From an uncultured Clostridia bacterium (GTDB taxonomy: Bacteria > Bacillota > Clostridia > Oscillospirales > Acutalibacteraceae), in NCBI GenBank assembly GCA_946414505.1, contig CAMKOU010000007.1, positions 1-32,417 on the forward strand: a stretch of DNA of 32,417 nucleotides, given 5' to 3'. Below are positions 1 to 6,063 of this stretch, piece after piece. Every line of letters starts with the position of its first letter. The first letter of the stretch is position 1. The notes beneath the pieces are model-generated. The model was not told the origin of the DNA, did not search any database, and was given only the letters and a program-made list of their open reading frames with translations. The position numbers and the translations under genes were made by a program.

Positions 1-95
1 TCACGGCGGACACCCTTGGTGTTCGGCTGTATCCTTCCCGCTGTCGGGCGGATTTAGGACTTTCACCCTTTAGAAACGTGCGCCGTCGGGTGCAC
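1..95 (-). mobile_element. Group IIC-like intron, 5' end (partial)
   Basis: Read on the minus strand from 95 to 1, this begins GTGCACCCGAC, pairs back on itself with GGCGCAC, and then carries GGGTGAAAGTCC, an AGCCGAACA segment and AAGGGTGTCCG. These blocks, in this order, recall the first ~100 nt of domain I of group IIC introns such as the Oceanobacillus iheyensis ribozyme (from memory, not aligned). The usual 5' consensus GUGYG is GUGCA here, so the first stem has an A/C mismatch. The boundary lies 1 nt past the six-T run of a terminator (97-133), which is the preferred insertion context of class C introns. The ribozyme core and any reverse transcriptase would lie beyond the window edge. 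Confidence 0.82.
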
Positions 96-96
96 C

Positions 97-133
97 AAAA
101 AACCGGACAAACCGCCTGTTTGCCCGGTTTTTT
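97..133 (-). terminator. Rho-independent terminator of the 299-2342 operon; intron target
   Basis: The palindrome has A6 at 97-102 and T6 at 128-133 around a stem of CCGG, one A/C mismatch and five more pairs, with a 5-nt loop at 113-117. It can work on both strands. On the minus strand it follows the unnamed membrane operon, from which it is now separated by the 161-bp element. The intron starts directly after its T-run. Confidence 0.85.
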
Positions 134-138
134 CTATG

Positions 139-299
139 GGCAATACCGCATAATTCAGGTGTACGGATTGCGCAGCAAGATTTTTCGTCAGGTTGAACAA
201 ATAAATCGAGGTAAGGCTGACGCCTTGCCGAGATTTTTTGGGCAAGCTGACGGAATAATATTCAAGCAAGCCGTGCGCCTTGATTTGTGCGGTGTTGCC
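139..299 (+). mobile_element. 161-bp palindromic MITE-like element, copy 1
   Basis: The element starts GGCAATACCGCATAATTC and ends TTTGTGCGGTGTTGCC, which are imperfect terminal inverted repeats. It is flanked by TATG on both sides (135-138 and 300-303), consistent with a 4-bp target duplication. It aligns without gaps to 21933-22093, also 161 bp. The whole element can fold into one long hairpin with a TGAC loop at its centre (218-221). The central stem is 203-217 with 222-236, including a tandem G/A mismatch. It lies between the stop codon of the small membrane gene (TAG, 299-301) and that gene's terminator. Removing the element and one TATG copy restores a TAG stop followed directly by the terminator. 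No transposase is encoded. I do not know a name for this family. Confidence 0.88.
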
Positions 300-664
300 T
301 ATGATATCAAAGCGCGTGTCAGCACAATGAGTTCGCCTGCCGCAAAGGACGCGGCGTTGAGCAGCAGCGACAACCGCAGCGCACCAAGCCGCCGGAAGGT
401 GAGCGTCTTTTTAAAAAACAGCGCCTCGCCGAACAGCACTGCTATCTCCAGTGCCGCCGCAACGGCATAGGGGATCCACGGTGTACGCCCCCACCACAGC
501 CACGCAGCGTTATACAGCACATTCACGATGGGATTGGTGACACAGTTGATCAGCCCGACGAGCACCAGATCCCAGCCGCGCACGCGCAGCACTGCCGCCA
601 GCGTCACCTCCACGGCGAGCGTCAGCGCCAAGCTGAACAGCAGCGACGCCACCAGCCCGTTCAC
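299..664 (-). CDS. Unrecognised small polytopic membrane protein (121 aa)
   Basis: Four hydrophobic segments are visible at about residues 4-27, 33-57, 64-85 and 96-116. Acidic residues lie inside or beside them (E19, E72, E79, E110), and a polar NCVTNP stretch sits in the second. Positive residues (KK, RR) lie between segments three and four. The start is GTG at 664, overlapping the TGA of the upstream gene as GTGA, with GGAGAG just upstream, so translation is probably coupled. It is the last gene of the operon that begins with an MFS-like carrier. Its stop codon abuts the 161-bp element. I do not recognise a named family. Buried acidic residues would suit a transport accessory or channel, but that is inference only. 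Confidence 0.7.
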   Translation of the reverse strand: MNGLVASLLFSLALTLAVEVTLAAVLRVRGWDLVLVGLINCVTNPIVNVLYNAAWLWWGRTPWIPYAVAAALEIAVLFGEALFFKKTLTFRRLGALRLSLLLNAASFAAGELIVLTRALIS

Positions 665-879
665 GGTTCTCTCCGGCTTTCCGCACCTGCTGCGCCGTCT
701 TTGCCGCGTTTACGGCGTGCCAACAGGATCATAGCGACAACAGCACCCGCCAAGCCGGGCAGAAATAACACTGTCAGAAATAGCACAAGCAGCAGCACAC
801 CGAGCGGCGTGTCCGGATCCACCGGCAAAACCGGCGAAACGACATCCGCGCTCAGCACCGCCAACAGCCAACTGTTCAT
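661..879 (-). CDS. Unrecognised single-span membrane protein (72 aa)
   Basis: This short protein has an N-terminal hydrophobic stretch (about residues 1-10), a Pro/Asp-rich linker (VLPVDPDTP), one strong transmembrane segment (about 26-50) and a basic hydrophilic tail beginning ARRKRGKDG. The tail predicts an outside N-terminus and a cytoplasmic C-terminus. A GGAGG site lies 8 nt before the ATG, supporting a real gene despite its size. It overlaps the next gene by 4 nt and follows the upstream gene after 15 nt. Function is unknown. Its layout (short extracellular part, one span, basic tail) parallels its upstream neighbour, so the two may be partners. Confidence 0.62.
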   Translation of the reverse strand: MNSWLLAVLSADVVSPVLPVDPDTPLGVLLLVLFLTVLFLPGLAGAVVAMILLARRKRGKDGAAGAESRREP

Positions 880-894
880 CGTTGCTTCCTCCGA

Positions 895-1293
895 TCAAGG
901 CCGTTTGCTCTTTTTGATCAGTACCACACCCACGATCGCGGCAGCGGCGGCTATCAGCAGCGGCACCACCACAAACAGTGCGTTCATCAGCGCGTTGTCC
1001 TGCGTTTTTGCCGTGGCAGCGTTTTGCGGTGCGGACGCCGCCACCGTAGAATACGCCTGTGTGCTCATCGGCACTGTGGTGGGCGGCAGTGTGGACGGCG
1101 CGGCGGTCGTTTCCTCCGCTTCGGTTTCCGGCTCCTCCCAAAGCGCCTCGTCTCCTTCGGCATCATACACCTCCGACTCGTCGGACTGCTCCGGTTCAAC
1201 ATACGGCTCCGTTTCCGTTTCGTTATGATTGTTCCAACCGCCCGGCGGAACAATGGCGTCTGCCGTCAAATGATGAAAACTGTGGATTGTCAT
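895..1293 (-). CDS. Acidic Thr/Pro-rich protein with C-terminal membrane anchor (132 aa)
   Basis: The first ~100 residues are hydrophilic. An N-terminal His/Asn part is followed by a Glu/Asp-rich block (about 24-60) and a Thr/Pro/Ser/Ala-rich stalk (about 61-95) like those of surface-exposed proteins. One transmembrane segment (about 104-126) and a basic tail KKSKRP follow. There is no N-terminal signal peptide, so the topology would be N-outside/C-inside with the span as signal anchor, or the acidic part stays in the cytoplasm. The ATG overlaps the TGA of the MFS-like gene as ATGA (1290-1293). AAAGGGGA lies about 10 nt upstream. I do not recognise a family. Confidence 0.68.
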   Translation of the reverse strand: MTIHSFHHLTADAIVPPGGWNNHNETETEPYVEPEQSDESEVYDAEGDEALWEEPETEAEETTAAPSTLPPTTVPMSTQAYSTVAASAPQNAATAKTQDNALMNALFVVVPLLIAAAAAIVGVVLIKKSKRP

Positions 1294-2342
1294 CCTCTTA
1301 TTTCCCCTTTCTCATGCGTCTTTTTGACGCAAAGAATATATAATAGCACCACACAGACCACCGTCAGTGCGGAAATTACGACACAGTTGACAAGCACCGA
1401 TTCGATCCGGAAGAAAAACACCGGAACGGTACCCAAAAACAGCCCCAGCGTGGTAAATCCGAACGCCACGCCCGGCAGATCCTGTAACCGCGACACCAGC
1501 AGCGCCAGCGTCACCGCCATGGTCATGCTGAAAAACGCGATACCGATCAGCGACACCGCCATGACGCCTTCGCCGAAACACAGCAGCGGCAATGCGACCA
1601 GCGTACTGATAAAGGCGGTTTTACGGATGCCGATGGCGTCGATCAGCACGCCGCCCAGCGCCTTGCCGACGCCCATGCACACATACAGCGCGATGGTCTG
1701 CACCACGGTTTTGTTCCACGGGGTGGGAATGCCGTAGCCCATATAGGCGCGCACCGCCACCACCAGCGTGGCAGCAGCCAGCAAAAACGCCGTGTTGACC
1801 TTGGGGTCGTCAAAGCGGTACTGCCGCAGGTTTTCCGTGCCCTCCGTCGCTTTCAGCTTTTCGGCGAGGAAAATCGGCACAAGGGAAAAAAGACCGAGCG
1901 CCAGCACCCACGGCGCGGCAACATGGTACGTTGAAAACAGCTTGCCGGTAATGACGCCGAACGAGCCGCCCGACACAAACACCGCCGCCGGAGAGATGCG
2001 CCCCGGAGACGTGCGCAGCGTGGTTTCGGCGCCGTGTATGTGCACCAGGCAGTTGCCCAGCGACAGCACCGTTACGATAAAAAACACGTTGGCGCCGCAC
2101 ATATAGCACACCGTTGCCGCTGAGGTAAGTATCGTACCGACAAGCGCAAAATTGACGCGGATACCGCGGTCGCGCAGCCAGCCGAACACGCCCTGCGGCA
2201 CGAACGCCGTAAAATCATACAGCAACATCAGCACCCACACATAGGGGCTGTGCGTGATTTCGGTCATCAGGTAAAACGAAGTGACCTCCAACAAAAAATG
2301 GACCAAAAAATACAATCCGCCCACTGCATTCGCCTTTTTCAT
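1290..2342 (-). CDS. MFS-like multi-span membrane transporter
   Basis: The protein has 350 residues with about ten to twelve hydrophobic segments and short loops such as WLRDRG after an early helix. This resembles the helix 2-3 loop of the major facilitator superfamily. A second-half loop near IDAIGIRK looks equivalent, so both MFS halves seem present. The start chosen is ATG 2342 (MKKANAV), which has GGGGAG directly upstream; a TTG six codons earlier would overlap that site. The promoter at 2400-2428 drives it, and three small membrane genes follow with overlaps. No substrate can be read from the sequence. An uncharacterised carrier fits better than a named exporter. Confidence 0.72.
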   Translation of the reverse strand: MKKANAVGGLYFLVHFLLEVTSFYLMTEITHSPYVWVLMLLYDFTAFVPQGVFGWLRDRGIRVNFALVGTILTSAATVCYMCGANVFFIVTVLSLGNCLVHIHGAETTLRTSPGRISPAAVFVSGGSFGVITGKLFSTYHVAAPWVLALGLFSLVPIFLAEKLKATEGTENLRQYRFDDPKVNTAFLLAAATLVVAVRAYMGYGIPTPWNKTVVQTIALYVCMGVGKALGGVLIDAIGIRKTAFISTLVALPLLCFGEGVMAVSLIGIAFFSMTMAVTLALLVSRLQDLPGVAFGFTTLGLFLGTVPVFFFRIESVLVNCVVISALTVVCVVLLYILCVKKTHEKGEIRG

Positions 2343-2399
2343 ACCGCGCTCCCCTGTCAAAACAGATCTTCCCGTTTGTCATAATGCTGCCTTAATTCT

Positions 2400-2428
2400 A
2401 TTATAGATTTACCGCCGGGAAATGTCAA
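2400..2428 (-). promoter_or_regulatory. Perfect consensus promoter for the minus membrane operon
   Basis: On the minus strand TTGACA (2423-2428), a 17-nt spacer and TATAAT (2400-2405) match the housekeeping sigma consensus exactly. It lies about 57 nt before the MFS-like start. Confidence 0.85.
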
Positions 2429-2482
2429 GCAGAATCACCAAAACCGCCGCTTTTTGCACAGATTTCTTGACAGTATTAAGCA

Positions 2483-2511
2483 TTGACAGATACCGTCGAA
2501 AATGGTATCAT
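2483..2511 (+). promoter_or_regulatory. Promoter of the L,D-transpeptidase gene
   Basis: TTGACA (2483-2488), a 17-nt spacer and TATCAT (2506-2511). A second TTGACAG sits 16 nt upstream (2467-2473), making a direct repeat. The -35 boxes of this and the divergent minus promoter are about 55 nt apart. Confidence 0.8.
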
Positions 2512-2548
2512 ATGAGATGAAAAAATTATCCGGGAAGGGATTGTATAT

Positions 2549-3958
2549 ATGAAAAAAATGCATGTCGCACTGATCGCTGCCGCAGGCGCGGTGGCGGTTG
2601 CCGCTGCCGCCATTGTTACTTTTACCGTTGTGAACAATGCCAATGCGGGACGTTCACAGCTTGACAAGTCCATGGCAGCATCTGTGCGCACCCAAATCGA
2701 AAAGCCTCTTTCTTTGGTCAAGGGTGAGGTGCAAAACCTCAAAAAGACTTCCGACGACCCCACACACCTCACCATCCAGTGGGATCCGGTTCCCGATGCG
2801 GTAAGCTACAACATCTATTTCAGCGACCGCGACAAAACCAAGTCGTTCACCCTGCTCGAGGAGATCACCGAAACCACCTATGACATTCCGGGCTTGGAGG
2901 AAAACGGCAGCTACTGGGTCAAGGTTGCCGCCAAAATCCGCGAAGGCCTGTCCACCAACGAGTGCCCCGCCACGCTGCTGAAAACGGTCAGCCACGTCAG
3001 CAATGTCACCGGTTTGCACCCCACGCATTCCAGTGATGTACTGGGCTTTGCCTGGGACGCCAACCCCAGATACGACGGCTATGAGATCTACCGTTCCAGC
3101 GCCGGCAACAGCTATCAGTTTGAGCTGTATAAAACCATCGACAACTCCAAATCCTCCTTTGACGACGAGGAAGTGGAGAACGGCGAAATGTACACCTACA
3201 AGATTTGTCCGTTCCGTTCGGGCAGTGGCGAAGTGTGCAGGGCGGACGGCGAAACCATCGACCTTGTGAGCGGTCTGAACTCTCCTGCCGGCTTGGTGGG
3301 CAGAGCCGCCAACAGCCGCATCGTTTTATACTGGCAGGACAGAGAGCTGGCACACGGCTATGACGTGTATATGAGCAAGGAGGACGCCGAGCTGGAGCTG
3401 GTGGACACCGTAGAGGGCACCACCTACTCCACAGACAAGCTGGAGGCAGGCGCCAACTACAACTTCCGCATTGTTCCTTTCCGCGACGTGGACGACAAAC
3501 GCGTATACGGTACCGTCAGCACCTGCACCATCAAGGCGACCTCGGAGGGCGAAGGCTCGGCGGGCAGCCCCAAGAGCACGATGGTCGGCACCGGCACCTA
3601 CATTGAGATCAGCATATCGCAGCAGCACATGTGGTTCTATGAAAACGGCAACCTGGTGCTGGACACCCCTGTTGTCACCGGCACCGCCGACGGCGAGCAT
3701 GACACCACCAAGGGCAGCTTCTCCATTCAGGATCGCGGCGTAGACGTCACACTGGTCGGTGAAGATTACGAAACACCTGTCACCTACTGGATGGGCTTCA
3801 ACGGCGGCATCGGCATTCATGACGCCAACTGGCGCGATGATTTCGGCGGCGACATTTACGAGGGCAACGGATCGCACGGCTGCGTCAACACCCCCTATGA
3901 CAAGGTGGAGATCATTTACAACCACACCGACTACGGCACACCCGTGTACGTATACTAA
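2549..3958 (+). CDS. Membrane-anchored L,D-transpeptidase with three Fn3-like domains
   Basis: This is a predicted cell-wall cross-linking enzyme acting outside the membrane. Residues 1-30 form a signal or anchor helix (MKKMHVAL, then an Ala/Val-rich stretch). Three fibronectin type III-like repeats follow at about 60-150, 152-245 and 246-340, each with a W-D or W-x-D strand, a Y-x-I/V-Y strand and a Y-x-(Y/F)-(K/R) strand. The C-terminal YkuD domain (about 350-469) has its catalytic His at 424 (GIGIHDANW) and the SHGCVN signature with Cys445. YkuD enzymes cleave a tetrapeptide stem and form 3-3 links or attach wall proteins. The Fn3 array presumably acts as spacer or glycan contact (inference). 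The start ATG has GGGAAGGGA 8 nt upstream. It is monocistronic, with its own promoter and terminator. Confidence 0.92.
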   Translation: MKKMHVALIAAAGAVAVAAAAIVTFTVVNNANAGRSQLDKSMAASVRTQIEKPLSLVKGEVQNLKKTSDDPTHLTIQWDPVPDAVSYNIYFSDRDKTKSFTLLEEITETTYDIPGLEENGSYWVKVAAKIREGLSTNECPATLLKTVSHVSNVTGLHPTHSSDVLGFAWDANPRYDGYEIYRSSAGNSYQFELYKTIDNSKSSFDDEEVENGEMYTYKICPFRSGSGEVCRADGETIDLVSGLNSPAGLVGRAANSRIVLYWQDRELAHGYDVYMSKEDAELELVDTVEGTTYSTDKLEAGANYNFRIVPFRDVDDKRVYGTVSTCTIKATSEGEGSAGSPKSTMVGTGTYIEISISQQHMWFYENGNLVLDTPVVTGTADGEHDTTKGSFSIQDRGVDVTLVGEDYETPVTYWMGFNGGIGIHDANWRDDFGGDIYEGNGSHGCVNTPYDKVEIIYNHTDYGTPVYVY

Positions 3959-3974
3959 TTACATATGTTTTTTG

Positions 3975-3999
3975 GGCGCACAGCAATGTGCGCCTTTTT
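3975..3999 (+). terminator. Terminator of the L,D-transpeptidase gene
   Basis: GGCGCAC (3975-3981) pairs with GTGCGCC (3988-3994) across a 6-nt loop and is followed by five T. It begins 16 nt after the stop codon. Confidence 0.9.
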
Positions 4000-4086
4000 G
4001 TCGCCGTTTAACCGCACAAAAAATCATAATATAAATAGTATAACGTTCCACGTATTGCCCTTTTTTGAAAAAATCCGAAAAAACAT

Positions 4087-4114
4087 TTGACTGTCTTGCA
4101 AAACGTGCTATAAT
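4087..4114 (+). promoter_or_regulatory. Promoter of the glycan operon
   Basis: TTGACT (4087-4092), a 16-nt spacer and TATAAT (4109-4114). Transcription would start near 4121, leaving a leader of about 65 nt. The following nine genes overlap or lie within 30 nt of each other, so this may serve the whole stretch to 12529. Confidence 0.8.
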
Positions 4115-4134
4115 AGTTTAGAATGGATTATTAT

Positions 4135-4153
4135 GTGAAAGTACGTCTTTCAC
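4135..4153 (+). promoter_or_regulatory. Perfect inverted repeat in the operon leader
   Basis: GTGAAAG (4135-4141) and CTTTCAC (4147-4153) form a 7-bp stem with a 5-nt loop about 15 nt into the predicted transcript. It could be an mRNA-stabilising 5' hairpin or a repressor operator. It is not followed by a T-run, so it is not a terminator. Confidence 0.55.
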
Positions 4154-4187
4154 ACAGATTCAAACCAATAAAGAAAGGATTTTGACG

Positions 4188-4448
4188 ATGAAACTGAACG
4201 ATAACTTTTTAACACAGGATATTGACGACACCCAGGTGATGGTTGCCACCGGAAACGCCTCCTTCAACGGTATTGTGCGCAGCAACCAAACAGCTGCCGA
4301 AATCGTGAATTTGCTGAAAACCGAAACCACCCGCGACGAGGTGCTGGACAAGATGTGCGCCAAGTATGACGAAAAGCGCGAGGTGATTGCCGCAGACGTT
4401 GATATGGTCATTGCAACGCTGCGCAAGGTCGGCGCACTGGACGAATGA
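4188..4448 (+). CDS. PqqD-family (RRE-like) small protein
   Basis: The 86-residue protein looks like the PqqD family, whose winged-helix fold binds leader peptides in RiPP pathways. An N-terminal strand region (KLNDNF...DTQVMVATG) leads to FNGIVRSNQTAAEIVNLL, matching the family pattern FNG-x-x-x-LN-x-T-(A/G)-x-x-(I/L)-W-x-x-L, though the Trp is replaced. C-terminal helices contain a VDMVIATLRKVGAL segment, also typical. The start is ATG 4188 with AGAAAGGA 8 nt upstream; an in-frame TTG at 4182 is less likely. It overlaps the next gene as ATGA. Its place with an S26-like peptidase and a family-5 nucleotidyltransferase is a recurring association as I recall. No radical SAM enzyme, cyclase or obvious precursor is seen nearby. 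Confidence 0.82.
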   Translation: MKLNDNFLTQDIDDTQVMVATGNASFNGIVRSNQTAAEIVNLLKTETTRDEVLDKMCAKYDEKREVIAADVDMVIATLRKVGALDE

Positions 4449-4894
4449 GCACTACCCCTAATTTTGAAGAGCTGCTGCAGCGCGACGGGTTTTTGGTGTA
4501 CAAAACCCGCGGCGTCAGTATGCGTCCGCTGTTTCGCGAGAACCGCGATTTGGTAACGATCCGCCCCGTCGAGGGCAAGCTGGAAAAATATGACGTGCCG
4601 CTGTACCGGCGCAAAGGCGGCGGCTACTTGCTGCATCGCATTATCGGCGTGCAAGGCGACAACTATATCATCCGCGGCGACAACACCTTTGTCAAAGAGG
4701 TGGTTTCCACGGACAAGGTGGTCGGCGTACTGACCGAATTTAAGCGCAAGCAGAAAATGCACACGGTGGATGAAACAGGCTACCGCGTGTATGCGCGCGT
4801 GTGGAATTTCATTTATCCCGTCCGCTTTGTGCTGCACAAGATCCGGCGGTTTGGCGGAAAAATCAAACGCGCCCTGAAAGGGGAAACCATATGA
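4445..4894 (+). CDS. S24/S26 (signal-peptidase-like) Ser/His protein
   Basis: This 149-residue protein carries a signal-peptidase-like core. Its SMRPLF motif (about residues 26-31) fits the nucleophile box SM-x-P. LLHRIIGVQGD and IRGDNT fit the second box of SipW/ER-type (S26B) peptidases, where His replaces the Lys general base. Unlike true signal peptidases it has no N-terminal transmembrane helix. Its C-terminus is an aromatic and basic amphipathic stretch (NFIYPVRF, then KIRRFGGKIKR) that could touch the membrane. It overlaps both neighbours by 4 nt (ATGA each time), so it is translated together with the PqqD-like protein and the nucleotidyltransferase. The substrate is unknown. A role in processing a peptide handled by the PqqD protein is inference. 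Confidence 0.82.
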   Translation: MSTTPNFEELLQRDGFLVYKTRGVSMRPLFRENRDLVTIRPVEGKLEKYDVPLYRRKGGGYLLHRIIGVQGDNYIIRGDNTFVKEVVSTDKVVGVLTEFKRKQKMHTVDETGYRVYARVWNFIYPVRFVLHKIRRFGGKIKRALKGETI

Positions 4895-6036
4895 ACACGA
4901 CCGAACAATTCATTTACCTGTGTGCCTGCGGCGCCGTCGGAAAGCAAGCGACGCTTGACACCGCCGACTTTGAAAAGCTGTGGCAAATGGCACAGGGGCA
5001 CAACGTCACTGCCCTGCTGGCAAAGGCGCTGGCAAACACCGCCGCCTTTGTGCAGGCAAGCAAGGACGAGCGGTTCCGCTGGACAAACACGCTGAACAAC
5101 AACATCAAAAAATCCATGCTGTTTGACGCCGAGCGCAAAAAGCTGCTTGCTTTTTTTGAAGCGAACGATATTTGGTATTTGCCGCTCAAGGGGGCTGTCA
5201 TAAACGGGCTGTACCCCTCCTTCGGCACGCGCGAATTTGCCGATAACGATATTTTGATTGATGAAGCACGCACGGACGACGCCAAACAATACATGCTGCA
5301 GCACGGATATACCTTCCGCTGTGATGATTTCGCCGCGGATGAATACTCCAAAAAACCCTTTTATAACATTGAGCTGCACCGCTCGCTGGTAGATCGCGAT
5401 CCCGGCACCGAACGGTATTACGAATACTACCGCGACCTGAAAAGCCGCCTGTGTAAAGAGGAAGGCAACCGGTGCGGCTACCGCTTTACCGACGAGGATT
5501 TTTACATTTACTTCATTTATCACGCCTATAAACACTACGACAGCCGCGGCACGGGCTTTCGCACCGTGGCGGACGAATATGTAGTGCTGCACAGCGACCG
5601 CTTTCATTATGATTTCAAATACATTGAACACGAGCTGCGGGAGCTGGGGCTTCTGACCTTTGAGCGTCAGCTGCGCGCACTGGCGAATACGCTGTTTGCC
5701 GATCCGGAAAAAACAGTGGAAAACCTGCGGAAGCTTTCCGACGAGGACAAAAAAATGCTGGTGTATATTCTCGGCAGCGGCACCTTTGGCAACATGGATA
5801 ATCTGTTTGCCAAGGAGCTGCAAAAAAGCGAATCCTCCTCAAAAATGCAGTACTACCTCAAACGGATTTTTCCGCCTGTATCTACCTATCAATATTCCCA
5901 TCCCTTCGTGTACAAGCATAAAATCGTATATCCGTTTTTCTGGTTGTACCGCACAGCGGTGAATCCTATCAAACACCGAAAATACCTCAAAAAAGAGGTA
6001 AGATCTATCAAAAAAATGACCGATAAGAAGGACTAA
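4891..6036 (+). CDS. Family-5 nucleotidyltransferase (NTP_transf_5)
   Basis: The 381-residue protein matches the uncharacterised nucleotidyltransferase family that accompanies PqqD-like proteins and some lasso-peptide and glycan clusters. LPLKG (97-101) precedes a G-x-Y segment, then R114 and ADNDILID with D118 and D120, the likely metal-binding pair. IELHRSL (about 160-166) supplies the later conserved His. The C-terminal part is helical with a basic tail (KKMTDKKD). The start is ATG 4891, overlapping the previous stop as ATGA; an in-frame ATG at 4801 lies inside the peptidase gene and is rejected. In this operon it may transfer a nucleotide or phosphate group to a sugar, lipid or peptide. 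The true substrate of this family is not established to my knowledge. Confidence 0.82.
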   Translation: MNTTEQFIYLCACGAVGKQATLDTADFEKLWQMAQGHNVTALLAKALANTAAFVQASKDERFRWTNTLNNNIKKSMLFDAERKKLLAFFEANDIWYLPLKGAVINGLYPSFGTREFADNDILIDEARTDDAKQYMLQHGYTFRCDDFAADEYSKKPFYNIELHRSLVDRDPGTERYYEYYRDLKSRLCKEEGNRCGYRFTDEDFYIYFIYHAYKHYDSRGTGFRTVADEYVVLHSDRFHYDFKYIEHELRELGLLTFERQLRALANTLFADPEKTVENLRKLSDEDKKMLVYILGSGTFGNMDNLFAKELQKSESSSKMQYYLKRIFPPVSTYQYSHPFVYKHKIVYPFFWLYRTAVNPIKHRKYLKKEVRSIKKMTDKKD

Positions 6037-6063
6037 GGCAACACCGTTTGAAAGGAGATCGCA

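Noticed and set aside
63-269. A 68-residue minus-strand frame, similar in part to a frame at 21782-22117
   Set aside because: The similarity (LTKNLAAQS...) comes from the shared 161-bp non-coding element. There is no ribosome site and the frames diverge in the hairpin core.
1024-1737. Long plus-strand frames opposite the minus membrane operon
   Set aside because: Arg/Cys-rich composition and no ribosome site. The minus strand has hydrophobic proteins with coupled starts and a promoter.
4123-4185. A 20-codon ORF as a lasso or other RiPP precursor
   Set aside because: No leader/core pattern, no ribosome site, and the predicted transcript start is almost at its ATG. Kept only as a weak note.
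6037-6046. GGCAACACCG right after a stop codon, matching 10 nt of the 161-bp element's terminus
   Set aside because: Only 10 bases match, with no second terminus or hairpin nearby. A chance match of this length in 32 kb is plausible, so it is not called a remnant.
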